The notes under the pieces were generated by a model. It saw only the letters and a list, made by a program, of their open reading frames with translations, was not told the origin of the DNA and did not search any database. The position numbers were made by a program, and so were the translations under genes. Positions 1 through 12,156 of a stretch of DNA of 64,000 nucleotides are shown here, piece by piece. Numbering within the stretch: position 1 is the stretch's first letter; each line of letters starts with the position of its first letter. Origin of the DNA: Asparagopsis taxiformis (lineage: Eukaryota; Rhodophyta; Florideophyceae; Bonnemaisoniales; Bonnemaisoniaceae); assembly GCA_030407315.1 (NCBI GenBank), contig JALQPE010002205.1, positions 62,001 to 126,000 of the forward strand, in the 5' to 3' direction.

Positions 1-818
1 TAGGCACTACACGCGATCAGCCTCACGTGTGGCGATGGGTAGGGAGTACGCAGCTCGACGGAGACGAAGCCTCGTTAGGCGAAAACGTAATACGTAACGT
101 AGAAGTCAGTCGTAGACTAGAGCACGTTACCCGATCGTTGTCTTGTCCCCTTTCCCTCCCGGCACGATGCCAATACCTATATAGCCACGATGGAATCGCT
201 TTACAGTGTAAACACTACTTGTAACGTCCCCGAATGGGAAAGGACCTTGTGGGTCACACGTAGGGACCCGTTGGTCCGTTGGCCGTTGCCAGTACGTTCG
301 TTGCACACGTGTGCCGGTTGCGCGCGCGCATGCGCCAGCAATGTTCGTGCATTGCTGTCGCCGGTCGTGTCCGCCGAAATTCGAATTCCGCGGAAAACGT
401 AAATATTTGCAATTTCGGAATTGCCACGTATACTACACAGCCCCACCCCCACACGTGGACGTCCCGGCCACGCGAGGCCCGTCAGGACGCGCCTGAGACA
501 CGGGGCCGTGGCGCCTCTTCGGGTACAACTGCGGACGTGGCAGTTGTCCCGAAAAATCTCGTTTAAACGTACGCGGCCCGGTTGGCTGATCGAATCGCCA
601 CGGCGCCGGAGCGCGCGCGTGCGCTCCGGCTCTTTCGTAATCATCGAGGCCCGCCCGTTGGCATCGTCCGTCAATGCCCCGCGTAGGCGTTTCCTGCAGT
701 CGAATGCAGTGTCCAGTTCCACCACGCGGGTGTGCTTCGATTCAGCGTGATACGCACGCAGGCCGCGGCCATTTCGTGAATCTGCCAACGGGCATTACGA
801 CAACGATCGTCGGAAGGT

Positions 819-837
819 TATTTAAGCCGCGGCTTAA
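819..837 (+). promoter_or_regulatory. TATA-like box overlapping a 16-bp palindrome
   Basis: TATTTAA at 819-825 is followed by a pyrimidine-rich leader (about 860-970), and the first ATG after it is at 1037. A perfect 16-bp palindrome, TTAAGCCGCGGCTTAA, spans 822-837. The arrangement fits an RNA polymerase II core promoter for the antisense accessory gene; promoter activity is inference. Confidence 0.45.
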
Positions 838-1036
838 CGTGTTAGCGATCGTCGCTCACCCTTCCTCTCACCATCGACATCCAGGCCGTTGCCTTTCCTT
901 TCCGCACTCCCTTTTCCCCCGCTGGGTACTCCTGGCTGCTTCCGTTCTCCTCGTTCTCTCGTTTCGTCTCGCCCGCGTGGCTCTCGTCCTTGTGCTCGTT
1001 GCACTCGTCGTGAATATTGCGTACAGCGTAACCACG

Positions 1037-3217
1037 ATGGTTACGACCCGTAGCACCGATGCTAAAACTCCGCGGCCCGCAGGCTCTGCTGGAGGTGGAG
1101 CGAGGAACCCTTCGCAGGGCGCTCCCTCCCTCGCCAGGGTCGGTGTGCCGCCAGCGACGGAAGCGTCCGTCGCGCCCGCCCCGTCCGTTGGGGCGGTTCA
1201 AGCCGTTGCTCCGCAGGCCGTTGCCTCATCGTCACGCCCGACGGCTCCCGTTCCGCCTGTCGAGGCTGTAGGGGCCGCTGCCCCTGCTGATGGCGACGCC
1301 GCGGCGTCTGTCTCGAGTCCGGAGTCACCGATAGTGCCGGAGGTCGTGCCCTCTGGTCGTGGAGTGGCTGCGATGGCCGCGGCCGCACGTTTACGTCGTG
1401 CCGAGGCAGCGTCGCGCGCTGGCGAACCTCGTCGTGAGGGTTCACCCCAGTCTCCCCGTCGGGACTCGTCGGGGTTGGACGTCCCCGCGGGAACCGTCGG
1501 AACCTCTGACCACAACGGAGTCGCACTCGACGCGAGTTCCCTATCCCACGCGTGGGCGGTGCTGCCTCGGGTGGCTGTGTCGGACGAGGACGTGGCCACG
1601 CTGGCCAAGGATCGCTTGGACGCACGCGCAGTACTCGAGTACATGCGCATAGCCGAAGATTCGTGGGGGCGTCGTGCCGGGCGTCGTTTCGCCCACAGGC
1701 CCGCGGGATCGGTTCGTTACCAGATCCCGGCGTCGATTCGTTGCGACCGTTCGTGGTTGCGCGACGCTGACGATGCGGTCTACGTAGACATCATGGACGC
1801 ATACTTATGGAAGGGGACGCCCGAGGAACTGCCGTTCACTGCGTTGGCGTCCGTGTACGTGTGTCCGCGGACATTGACGGAGCGGCAGCGTGCCGAGTGG
1901 AAAACCGCGCTCTCGTTGAGCGTTATGGGCAACCGCGTCATATCGTAAGACGACTACTTCGCGCTCCGTTATGCCGACGCGGACGACTTTCGTGTGTCGC
2001 ACGCGTCCACCTCGCTAGGTGTTCCGGGTAGGGATTATTTCCCGACGCTGCCAGACGTGGTAGGCGCGTATCCGTATCCCCGCGGGTCATCTACGTTATT
2101 ACCTCGCGTGGTACATTACTTCACCGGAACGATGCAGGACGCGCCTGCGGAGGTGAAGGAAAGTTTCCTCACGGCGGTGGACGTTGAGCACGCAGCGATG
2201 TTCGCTTGCTCTCTTTACGTGGAGCGGCGTGTGTTTGGGCGCGCGTGCCTACTGCCGGAGTCCACGCTGGACTACTTGGCAGATTACGAATTGCTTCGTG
2301 CAATGCCGGTCGAAGGCTCCGACATGTTCGTTTCCGTCACCGGCGTGGTGGCGGAGACTCGCGGCGCCCTCGCGTTGGGGCCGGAGTATCGCGTTGTGCG
2401 CCCGGATTACGCGACCGGGGACAACCAAGAGTTCGTCCAGGTACGCAGCGACGGCGCGTACGTACCGCGGGACGCTCCCCGAGCCGAACGCCGTCGTGGC
2501 AATCGTTCTGGCTACTTCAGCGGCCTCGGTGGCAGTAATCGGCCTCGCGGGTCACGTTCTGGCCGTCGTGGCCAGCAAGATGAAGCGCCGCGTGCGCCGG
2601 ATCCTCGTGAGATTGTGCCTCGCGAGGCTACGGAAGGGGGCGACGTTGCCCGTGTCGGTCGCTCGGATGTGGCCACGCCGGCCGAGCGCGCGCCACGCTT
2701 CGTTAGCCTGGACGACCGCGTCTCCGATGAGGATGCCCGTCGGCTTCTCGGTACGTCGATGGCCGCTCCGCCTCGTGCGGACGGCTGGGTTATTCGTTCC
2801 CTCATCTCGTCCGTGGCTCGCGCAGCCGAAGAGTTCAGGGCCCAGACGTTGGACCTGACTGCCCGCTTGGCAACGGAGCGCGCGATTTCGGAACGTCTCG
2901 CCGCGGCGACTCGTGGTTACGCACCAGCCGTTGGTGGTCGTAACGATCCCTATGGATACGCAAGTGGCGGCGGCTACGGAAACCCCGTTTGGTATGGCCA
3001 CGCGGCGGCGTACCCTTCGGATACGCGCAGCCACGGGACTGCGGATCCTTACGCTAGGGATCCCGCGTCGCGTCGCGAGCGAGCCCCCGTGGTCACGCAG
3101 ACCGTCGATCCGTACGCGCCGGGCTTCGTTCAGCCCAGTCGCAGCCGCAACCACGATAGCCGCGGCGAAGGCCCTGGTCCGTATGACCCTGCGGGCAAGC
3201 GTTCTCGTCGCTACTAG
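1037..3217 (+). pseudogene. Gypsy antisense accessory gene, copy A (one in-frame stop)
   Basis: Two open stretches (1037-1948 and 1994-3217) lie in the same frame and are separated only by a TAA at 1946-1948; the sequence between them is open, so this looks like one ~726-codon gene with a single nonsense codon. I chose ATG 1037 because it is the first ATG after the TATA-like box at 819; the frame is open upstream but that part reads as hydrophobic leader. The N-terminal ~200 residues are Ala/Pro/Ser-rich and low-complexity, the middle (~220-450) looks globular with many aromatic and acidic residues, and the C-terminus is rich in Gly, Tyr and Arg and ends in a basic patch (KRSRRY). It runs opposite to the Gypsy pol gene. 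I do not recognise the family. A Gag-like or nucleic-acid-binding accessory protein is possible from composition only. Confidence 0.5.
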
Positions 3218-5366
3218 GTCGTTCCTAGGTTAGTTCGTAGGCCACGTCGGCTCTAGCATCGTACTACTTCGTAAACTTCGTCTTGTTTCTTTTCGTAATC
3301 GCATGGCTCCGTTGAGCTTCGTAATTTGTGTTTGGCAGGTCGTCTGCATCGGGGGAGGGGTTAGCGTTAAGCCCCTCCCCACAATTTTTTTTGTTGTGGC
3401 GTCTACCCCGTCGGGTGTCGTATGGCTTACGTAGCCCGTGCTTCGAGTTCGCGGCGGCGCGTGCCCGTTGGCAGGTTCGTAACACACGCAACTATTCGGC
3501 AAAGCGGCGGCGCGTAGCGGCGGCTTTTCACTGCGAGTGGTACGTTAACCTCGATCGTAGAGCCCGTTGGCGTGCGTATCATTTAGTAACTAACTTGAAA
3601 ATCGTTTCCGCCGTCGTTTCTCGTTCGGATAACCCCGTCGGGTGTCGAATTCCGTTGAGCATTCGAGCTCTTTGGCACGTAGCACGTCGGTACCAATTTT
3701 AATTTGCTCCGATGAGCTGGGCGAAAATTCGTCGAACGTCAGACCGACTCGCGCGTGAGTTGGCTTAACGTTTCACGCCGTTGCGTGTACGCGGCAGTGC
3801 GTCGTGGTGCGTCGCGGTTCCGTTGACAACGTCTTTGCCGGCGGGCTTGGCTTTTCGTATAGCCGTTAACACCGTTAGCGCCGTCGCGCTTCACGTTCCC
3901 GCGGCTTCACGTTAGCCGGTGGCGCAATCGTTGCGCTAGTCCGCTTCGCGTGGTGGCGTCGTTCGCCGCGGCGTCCGAGGAGCGTTTCGTTAGCTCATCC
4001 GTTATGTGGTGCGACGTGCACCTGGGCATACGTAATGCTCGCCCTCTACGCCGTTGCGTAATTTCGTTTATTCGACTTGCGAACCCGACGGGGACGCGAT
4101 TGACGAAGTCGTTTCGCGCGCCCGCGGGTGTTTGAGGCTGTTACGCGAGCCAGCCTTTCGTCGGCTCGTTGCCTTCAGCTGTGCCGTTTACGTTGGCTAC
4201 CAGCTTGTACGCCGTCGCGTATTCGTATTTTTGTTCCGTGGGGTCGACCCGTTGAGGTACGTCGTTATCGTTACGACGTCCGCGTACGCGCTCGTATCCT
4301 GGCCAACGTGGCCGGTGGCGCGCGCGCCTTCGAATTCGGACGGGGTCTTAGCTCGTTAGCTTCTCGTTTTGCGACGCGGACGTGCGCGTCTTAGCCTTCG
4401 TGACCGTGCGTGGTCTACCCGCCTTTCGGGTTTGTTCGTGCGTTTCGACTAGCCGGCGGGCTTTTCGCTTTCGCGCGTCGTTCGTTATGCCCGCGTGGCA
4501 GGACACCGTTGTGTCGTTCCGTGGTTGCCGTACGTGGCTACCGTGTTCGGCGTCGTGCCTCACGATGGCGATACGGTTCGCCGTCCGTCGTCGCGGCCTC
4601 GTTGGCTCGTCGTTCGCACGCTTTACTTGCGCGCTTCGTGCGCTGAGACCCGTTGGTCTAATTCGTCGGCTAACGTATAGCTTCGTTCCGCTTCGTGCGG
4701 GAAGTTTCGTAATGAGGCCGTTGCCATCTTCGTTGGGGACGCGTCCGTCCTACGTCGTTTCTCCGCCTTCCGGCGTCACGTTGCCGTTAGCTCGCGAGCT
4801 GTTGGCGTTGACCTCGTTGGTCGATGCGACTCGTTGTCAGCGGCTGTCCACGGGGACGTACGATGGCTCACGTGACATGCCAAAATTACGAAATTTTCGG
4901 GGCACGCGTGTCCCGAGATTTGGCCGGATTAGCGCACTGTAATCGGCCCGATTTTTCGTACCGTGCGTCCATGGCCCGCTGGCCCAAGTATAATTTTTCG
5001 CGCGAAAAATCTGACGTGTTGTCCGTCCGTGGCCCGTGGTGTCGTCACCTTTGCCCGTGGGGCGGTCAACACTGTCGAGCCAGTCGTGGCTCTTCACATC
5101 GTGTGAATCGTCCGCGCGTGGACTCGTCGTCCAATCTTTCGTTGGCGCTCGTGCCTCCACCAACGTATGGTGTCGAAAACGAAAAGAGCGACGGCTCTAG
5201 CACGCATCGCGCCCCCCCAACGCAAGGGTGGACGTCCCGGCCACTCGTTGTGCCTTCGCTTCTCGTTCGTGCGGCTCGTCGCCTTCGTTTGTTGCATCGT
5301 GCAACGTCGCGCACGCGTGCGCTTAACCCGACGCTCGTGTGCGTTTTCGGGGGCCGTCGTGGCCTT
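3218..5366. other. Non-coding Gypsy 3' region, copy A
   Basis: About 2.1 kb between the convergent ends of the antisense gene and the integrase gene. It is CGT/ACG-rich with only short ORFs that I regard as chance. It holds two hairpins (3352-3399) and an 18-bp perfect palindrome, ATTTTTCGCGCGAAAAAT, at 4993-5010. The 3' LTR may lie here or further left, but I could not define LTR ends because no second LTR is recognisable. Confidence 0.6.
3352..3399. repeat. Paired hairpins after the antisense gene
   Basis: GGGGAGGGG (3352-3360) pairs with CCCCTCCCC (3372-3380), and CCACAA (3379-3384) pairs with TTGTGG (3394-3399) around a T-rich loop. It lies ~135 bp after the antisense gene stop, so a transcript-end structure is possible. 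The same structure recurs at 10142-10189. Confidence 0.5.
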
Positions 5367-6228
5367 TCACGTTGTTGCTCGTCGCACGCGTGCGAAGTAT
5401 CGAGAGACGCTCTCTTCAGATACGTTCCGGCGGGGCTCCCACGTAGGGGTACGATACCCGACCCACTTCACGAGGAAGTCTAACGTTCCGTCCTCGTTCA
5501 CGCGGTGGTTTAGTAGGTCGTCTACTACATACGCCGGACCGTCGCGGTTCTTGTCGAGGTCTGCCTCGGTGGCATCGTATGGCTCCGGCGGGGGCGCGTT
5601 CGCCGGCGTTGGCGCGTACGCAACGCGGTCCGAGTTGACACGTTCAACTACGTCTCCTCGTTGGATGACGAACGTACGTACGTCGTTACGTAGTACGCGG
5701 AACGGTCCCAACGCGTGGTTGCCGAGCTTCGTGCCCTTCGTGGTCCCGTCCGTCGGGTCGATGAATACGTATTCTCCCGCGCGGATGTTTCGATTCGAGA
5801 CACGGACTCGTTTGTCGAAATTTCGTTTATAACGTGCCTGCGCGGCCTTCAGCGTTCGATACGCGTTATCCATCGTTGTGGCGAGCTCACGAACGTAAGT
5901 GGCTCGCCCTCCCCCGTCGGGTAGTTCGCGGTTCGTTACCGACGTGTGTAGCGCCAACGGTGGCGGTGGATTCGTGAGAATCAAATCGAAGGGCGTCGTG
6001 CCCGTGCTCGAATGCACATGAGTGTTGTACGCAAACGTTAACGCCGATGCGTATCGATCCCAGTCGTTCTGGTTTTCGTTCACGTAATTGCGCAGCATCG
6101 CCAGGATCGTCCTGTTGTAGCGCTCCACCTGCCCGTTCGTTTGGGGGTGGTACGTCGACGTAAAGACGTTCGTTACGCCAATTTCGTTGCAGACGCGCTG
6201 GAAAAACTTAGCAGCGAACTGCTTTCCG
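5367..6228 (-). pseudogene. Gypsy integrase-chromodomain fragment, copy A
   Basis: C-terminal part of a Ty3/Gypsy polyprotein. It keeps the third acidic residue of the integrase core (motif QTNGQVERYN, the DDE glutamate), the C-terminal integrase region and a chromodomain near the end (FLVKWVGYRTPTWEP, which aligns with the aromatic-cage consensus). The chromodomain places the element in the chromoviruses, where it is known to bind histone marks and steer integration. The fragment is cut at 6228, so the first two catalytic aspartates are missing and it cannot be active alone. Confidence 0.9.
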
Positions 6229-6790
6229 CGTGTGTTGCGGGTTTTTGACGTATGTCTCTTCCACCTTGAGGACGGTATACAGTCGACGGAGGACCACCTC
6301 CATCCATGGGCATGACATTATGGCTACTGTAGGCGACGGGTACTGCATGAGGGTGAGATGTAACGCCCTCGCGAGTGTGAGAGCTTCCAGTTCGATCTGC
6401 TCGGGGTGCTGTCCGTTCTGCCAGCAGGGGCGTGTGCGGACGTACTGTTCGACGTTCATACCATGCTTGATGAAGTTGTAGAGTATTGACGGGCCAATAA
6501 TCTCGGATACTGCTAGCAAAATTGGTGAAGTGCCGTGCGTTGGGTATTGGGGGAGCTGGGACTGTGGTGGTTAGTTCTAGAGTAGCTGGTACGAGCCAGT
6601 GGACACGCTGTCCTTAACGAAACGAATAAGTCCACCCGCTGGTGTTTTGACTGTATGTTTGGTAGCAGAGAAAGGATAGGGTAGAGAATAGGTTAGCAGG
6701 TAGACACGGGCGTCACGACGAACGATCCACGCGTGGACTACGTTAACGGACGAGGTGGCACGTCACCGGAGGCGCTCTCAACCAAGCCCG
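6229..6790. other. Unique island between the two Gypsy copies
   Basis: This 562-bp stretch is absent from the second copy. Bases 6229-6705 have a different, less CGT-rich composition and contain a minus-strand open frame (about 6208-6519, 103 codons) whose start and end are not convincing; I do not recognise its product. From about 6706 the composition returns to the CGT-rich Gypsy type, including the 12-bp palindrome TCCACGCGTGGA, suggesting the 3' end of the second element lies near here. Confidence 0.55.
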
Positions 6791-7608
6791 TAGGCACTAC
6801 ACGCGATCAGCCTCACGTGTGGCGATGGGTAGGGAGTACGCAGCTCGACGGAGACGAAGCCTCGTTAGGCGAAAACGTAATACGTAACGTAGAAGTCAGT
6901 CGTAGACTAGAGCACGTTACCCGATCGTTGTCTTGTCCCCTTTCCCTCCCGGCACGATGCCAATACCTATATAGCCACGATGGAATCGCTTTACAGTGTA
7001 AACACTACTTGTAACGTCCCCGAATGGGAAAGGACCTTGTGGGTCACACGTAGGGACCCGTTGGTCCGTTGGCCGTTGCCAGTACGTTCGTTGCACACGT
7101 GTGCCGGTTGCGCGCGCGCATGCGCCAGCAATGTTCGTGCATTGCTGTCGCCGGTCGTGTCCGCCGAAATTCGAATTCCGCGGAAAACGTAAATATTTGC
7201 AATTTCGGAATTGCCACGTATACTACACAGCCCCACCCCCACACGTGGACGTCCCGGCCACGCGAGGCCCGTCAGGACGCGCCTGAGACACGGGGCCGTG
7301 GCGCCTCTTCGGGTACAACTGCGGACGTGGCAGTTGTCCCGAAAAATCTCGTTTAAACGTACGCGGCCCGGTTGGCTGATCGAATCGCCACGGCGCCGGA
7401 GCGCGCGCGTGCGCTCCGGCTCTTTCGTAATCATCGAGGCCCGCCCGTTGGCATCGTCCGTCAATGCCCCGCGTAGGCGTTTCCTGCAGTCGAATGCAGT
7501 GTCCAGTTCCACCACGCGGGTGTGCTTCGATTCAGCGTGATACGCACGCAGGCCGCGGCCATTTCGTGAATCTGCCAACGGGCATTACGACAACGATCGT
7601 CGGAAGGT

Positions 7609-7627
7609 TATTTAAGCCGCGGCTTAA
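7609..7627 (+). promoter_or_regulatory. TATA-like box overlapping a 16-bp palindrome, copy B
   Basis: Identical to 819-837: TATTTAA at 7609-7615 and the palindrome at 7612-7627, upstream of the ATG at 7827. Confidence 0.45.
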
Positions 7628-7826
7628 CGTGTTAGCGATCGTCGCTCACCCTTCCTCTCACCATCGACATCCAGGCCGTTGCCTTTCCTTTCCGCACTCC
7701 CTTTTCCCCCGCTGGGTACTCCTGGCTGCTTCCGTTCTCCTCGTTCTCTCGTTTCGTCTCGCCCGCGTGGCTCTCGTCCTTGTGCTCGTTGCACTCGTCG
7801 TGAATATTGCGTACAGCGTAACCACG

Positions 7827-10007
7827 ATGGTTACGACCCGTAGCACCGATGCTAAAACTCCGCGGCCCGCAGGCTCTGCTGGAGGTGGAGCGAGGAACCC
7901 TTCGCAGGGCGCTCCCTCCCTCGCCAGGGTCGGTGTGCCGCCAGCGACGGAAGCGTCCGTCGCGCCCGCCCCGTCCGTTGGGGCGGTTCAAGCCGTTGCT
8001 CCGCAGGCCGTTGCCTCATCGTCACGCCCGACGGCTCCCGTTCCGCCTGTCGAGGCTGTAGGGGCCGCTGCCCCTGCTGATGGCGACGCCGCGGCGTCTG
8101 TCTCGAGTCCGGAGTCACCGATAGTGCCGGAGGTCGTGCCCTCTGGTCGTGGAGTGGCTGCGATGGCCGCGGCCGCACGTTTACGTCGTGCCGAGGCAGC
8201 GTCGCGCGCTGGCGAACCTCGTCGTGAGGGTTCACCCCAGTCTCCCCGTCGGGACTCGTCGGGGTTGGACGTCCCCGCGGGAACCGTCGGAACCTCTGAC
8301 CACAACGGAGTCGCACTCGACGCGAGTTCCCTATCCCACGCGTGGGCGGTGCTGCCTCGGGTGGCTGTGTCGGACGAGGACGTGGCCACGCTGGCCAAGG
8401 ATCGCTTGGACGCACGCGCAGTACTCGAGTACATGCGCATAGCCGAAGATTCGTGGGGGCGTCGTGCCGGGCGTCGTTTCGCCCACAGGCCCGCGGGATC
8501 GGTTCGTTACCAGATCCCGGCGTCGATTCGTTGCGACCGTTCGTGGTTGCGCGACGCTGACGATGCGGTCTACGTAGACATCATGGACGCATACTTATGG
8601 AAGGGGACGCCCGAGGAACTGCCGTTCACTGCGTTGGCGTCCGTGTACGTGTGTCCGCGGACATTGACGGAGCGGCAGCGTGCCGAGTGGAAAACCGCGC
8701 TCTCGTTGAGCGTTATGGGCAACCGCGTCATATCGTAAGACGACTACTTCGCGCTCCGTTATGCCGACGCGGACGACTTTCGTGTGTCGCACGCGTCCAC
8801 CTCGCTAGGTGTTCCGGGTAGGGATTATTTCCCGACGCTGCCAGACGTGGTAGGCGCGTATCCGTATCCCCGCGGGTCATCTACGTTATTACCTCGCGTG
8901 GTACATTACTTCACCGGAACGATGCAGGACGCGCCTGCGGAGGTGAAGGAAAGTTTCCTCACGGCGGTGGACGTTGAGCACGCAGCGATGTTCGCTTGCT
9001 CTCTTTACGTGGAGCGGCGTGTGTTTGGGCGCGCGTGCCTACTGCCGGAGTCCACGCTGGACTACTTGGCAGATTACGAATTGCTTCGTGCAATGCCGGT
9101 CGAAGGCTCCGACATGTTCGTTTCCGTCACCGGCGTGGTGGCGGAGACTCGCGGCGCCCTCGCGTTGGGGCCGGAGTATCGCGTTGTGCGCCCGGATTAC
9201 GCGACCGGGGACAACCAAGAGTTCGTCCAGGTACGCAGCGACGGCGCGTACGTACCGCGGGACGCTCCCCGAGCCGAACGCCGTCGTGGCAATCGTTCTG
9301 GCTACTTCAGCGGCCTCGGTGGCAGTAATCGGCCTCGCGGGTCACGTTCTGGCCGTCGTGGCCAGCAAGATGAAGCGCCGCGTGCGCCGGATCCTCGTGA
9401 GATTGTGCCTCGCGAGGCTACGGAAGGGGGCGACGTTGCCCGTGTCGGTCGCTCGGATGTGGCCACGCCGGCCGAGCGCGCGCCACGCTTCGTTAGCCTG
9501 GACGACCGCGTCTCCGATGAGGATGCCCGTCGGCTTCTCGGTACGTCGATGGCCGCTCCGCCTCGTGCGGACGGCTGGGTTATTCGTTCCCTCATCTCGT
9601 CCGTGGCTCGCGCAGCCGAAGAGTTCAGGGCCCAGACGTTGGACCTGACTGCCCGCTTGGCAACGGAGCGCGCGATTTCGGAACGTCTCGCCGCGGCGAC
9701 TCGTGGTTACGCACCAGCCGTTGGTGGTCGTAACGATCCCTATGGATACGCAAGTGGCGGCGGCTACGGAAACCCCGTTTGGTATGGCCACGCGGCGGCG
9801 TACCCTTCGGATACGCGCAGCCACGGGACTGCGGATCCTTACGCTAGGGATCCCGCGTCGCGTCGCGAGCGAGCCCCCGTGGTCACGCAGACCGTCGATC
9901 CGTACGCGCCGGGCTTCGTTCAGCCCAGTCGCAGCCGCAACCACGATAGCCGCGGCGAAGGCCCTGGTCCGTATGACCCTGCGGGCAAGCGTTCTCGTCG
10001 CTACTAG
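7827..10007 (+). pseudogene. Gypsy antisense accessory gene, copy B (one in-frame stop)
   Basis: Same gene as at 1037-3217, with the same TAA nonsense codon (8736-8738) between two open segments in one frame (7827-1st stop, and 8784-10007). Because both copies share the stop, it pre-dates the duplication, or it is read through or spliced. The predicted product is Ala/Pro-rich at the N-terminus and Gly/Tyr/Arg-rich at the C-terminus, of unknown family. In this intact context it sits downstream of, and convergent with, the integrase-chromodomain gene, as extra antisense ORFs do in some plant and fungal LTR elements. Confidence 0.5.
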
Positions 10008-12156
10008 GTCGTTCCTAGGTTAGTTCGTAGGCCACGTCGGCTCTAGCATCGTACTACTTCGTAAACTTCGTCTTGTTTCTTTTCGTAATCGCATGGCTCC
10101 GTTGAGCTTCGTAATTTGTGTTTGGCAGGTCGTCTGCATCGGGGGAGGGGTTAGCGTTAAGCCCCTCCCCACAATTTTTTTTGTTGTGGCGTCTACCCCG
10201 TCGGGTGTCGTATGGCTTACGTAGCCCGTGCTTCGAGTTCGCGGCGGCGCGTGCCCGTTGGCAGGTTCGTAACACACGCAACTATTCGGCAAAGCGGCGG
10301 CGCGTAGCGGCGGCTTTTCACTGCGAGTGGTACGTTAACCTCGATCGTAGAGCCCGTTGGCGTGCGTATCATTTAGTAACTAACTTGAAAATCGTTTCCG
10401 CCGTCGTTTCTCGTTCGGATAACCCCGTCGGGTGTCGAATTCCGTTGAGCATTCGAGCTCTTTGGCACGTAGCACGTCGGTGCCAATTTTAATTTGCTCC
10501 GATGAGCTGGGCGAAAATTCGTCGAACGTCAGACCGACTCGCGCGTGAGTTGGCTTAACGTTTCACGCCGTTGCGTGTACGCGGCAGTGCGTCGTGGTGC
10601 GTCGCGGTTCCGTTGACAACGTCTTTGCCGGCGGGCTTGGCTTTTCGTATAGCCGTTAACACCGTTAGCGCCGTCGCGCTTCACGTTCCCGCGGCTTCAC
10701 GTTAGCCGGTGGCGCAATCGTTGCGCTAGTCCGCTTCGCGTGGTGGCGTCGTTCGCCGCGGCGTCCGAGGAGCGTTTCGTTAGCTCATCCGTTATGTGGT
10801 GCGACGTGCACCTGGGCATACGTAATGCTCGCCCTCTACGCCGTTGCGTAATTTCGTTTATTCGACTTGCGAACCCGACGGGGACGCGATTGACGAAGTC
10901 GTTTCGCGCGCCCGCGGGTGTTTGAGGCTGTTACGCGAGCCAGCCTTTCGTCGGCTCGTTGCCTTCAGCTGTGCCGTTTACGTTGGCTACCAGCTTGTAC
11001 GCCGTCGCGTATTCGTATTTTTGTTCCGTGGGGTCGACCCGTTGAGGTACGTCGTTATCGTTACGACGTCCGCGTACGCGCTCGTATCCTGGCCAACGTG
11101 GCCGGTGGCGCGCGCGCCTTCGAATTCGGACGGGGTCTTAGCTCGTTAGCTTCTCGTTTTGCGACGCGGACGTGCGCGTCTTAGCCTTCGTGACCGTGCG
11201 TGGTCTACCCGCCTTTCGGGTTTGTTCGTGCGTTTCGACTAGCCGGCGGGCTTTTCGCTTTCGCGCGTCGTTCGTTATGCCCGCGTGGCAGGACACCGTT
11301 GTGTCGTTCCGTGGTTGCCGTACGTGGCTACCGTGTTCGGCGTCGTGCCTCACGATGGCGATACGGTTCGCCGTCCGTCGTCGCGGCCTCGTTGGCTCGT
11401 CGTTCGCACGCTTTACTTGCGCGCTTCGTGCGCTGAGACCCGTTGGTCTAATTCGTCGGCTAACGTATAGCTTCGTTCCGCTTCGTGCGGGAAGTTTCGT
11501 AATGAGGCCGTTGCCATCTTCGTTGGGGACGCGTCCGTCCTACGTCGTTTCTCCGCCTTCCGGCGTCACGTTGCCGTTAGCTCGCGAGCTGTTGGCGTTG
11601 ACCTCGTTGGTCGATGCGACTCGTTGTCAGCGGCTGTCCACGGGGACGTACGATGGCTCACGTGACATGCCAAAATTACGAAATTTTCGGGGCACGCGTG
11701 TCCCGAGATTTGGCCGGATTAGCGCACTGTAATCGGCCCGATTTTTCGTACCGTGCGTCCATGGCCCGCTGGCCCAAGTATAATTTTTCGCGCGAAAAAT
11801 CTGACGTGTTGTCCGTCCGTGGCCCGTGGTGTCGTCACCTTTGCCCGTGGGGCGGTCAACACTGTCGAGCCAGTCGTGGCTCTTCACATCGTGTGAATCG
11901 TCCGCGCGTGGACTCGTCGTCCAATCTTTCGTTGGCGCTCGTGCCTCCACCAACGTATGGTGTCGAAAACGAAAAGAGCGACGGCTCTAGCACGCATCGC
12001 GCCCCCCCAACGCAAGGGTGGACGTCCCGGCCACTCGTTGTGCCTTCGCTTCTCGTTCGTGCGGCTCGTCGCCTTCGTTTGTTGCATCGTGCAACGTCGC
12101 GCACGCGTGCGCTTAACCCGACGCTCGTGTGCGTTTTCGGGGGCCGTCGTGGCCTT
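10008..12156. other. Non-coding Gypsy 3' region, copy B
   Basis: Copy of 3218-5366, including the hairpins (10142-10189) and the 18-bp palindrome (11783-11800). I see no convincing gene; the short ORFs lack domain motifs and are CGT-biased like the background. Confidence 0.6.

Larger units (their letters stand above)
1..6228. repeat. 6.2-kb direct repeat, copy A (Gypsy 3' half)
   Basis: This block recurs at a constant offset of 6790 bases (6791-13018). It contains the antisense accessory gene, a ~2.1-kb non-coding stretch and the 3' end of a Gypsy integrase-chromodomain gene. The only difference I noticed is A at 3692 versus G at 10482, so the duplication is very recent. Identity ends abruptly after base 6228, inside the integrase catalytic core. 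The repeat may extend left of the window. Confidence 0.95.

Noticed and set aside
1062..1625. 187- and 150-codon minus-strand ORFs opposite the accessory gene
   Set aside because: They are shadows of the GC-rich plus-strand gene; composition is Arg/Pro-rich without motifs. The same applies to 7852-8440.
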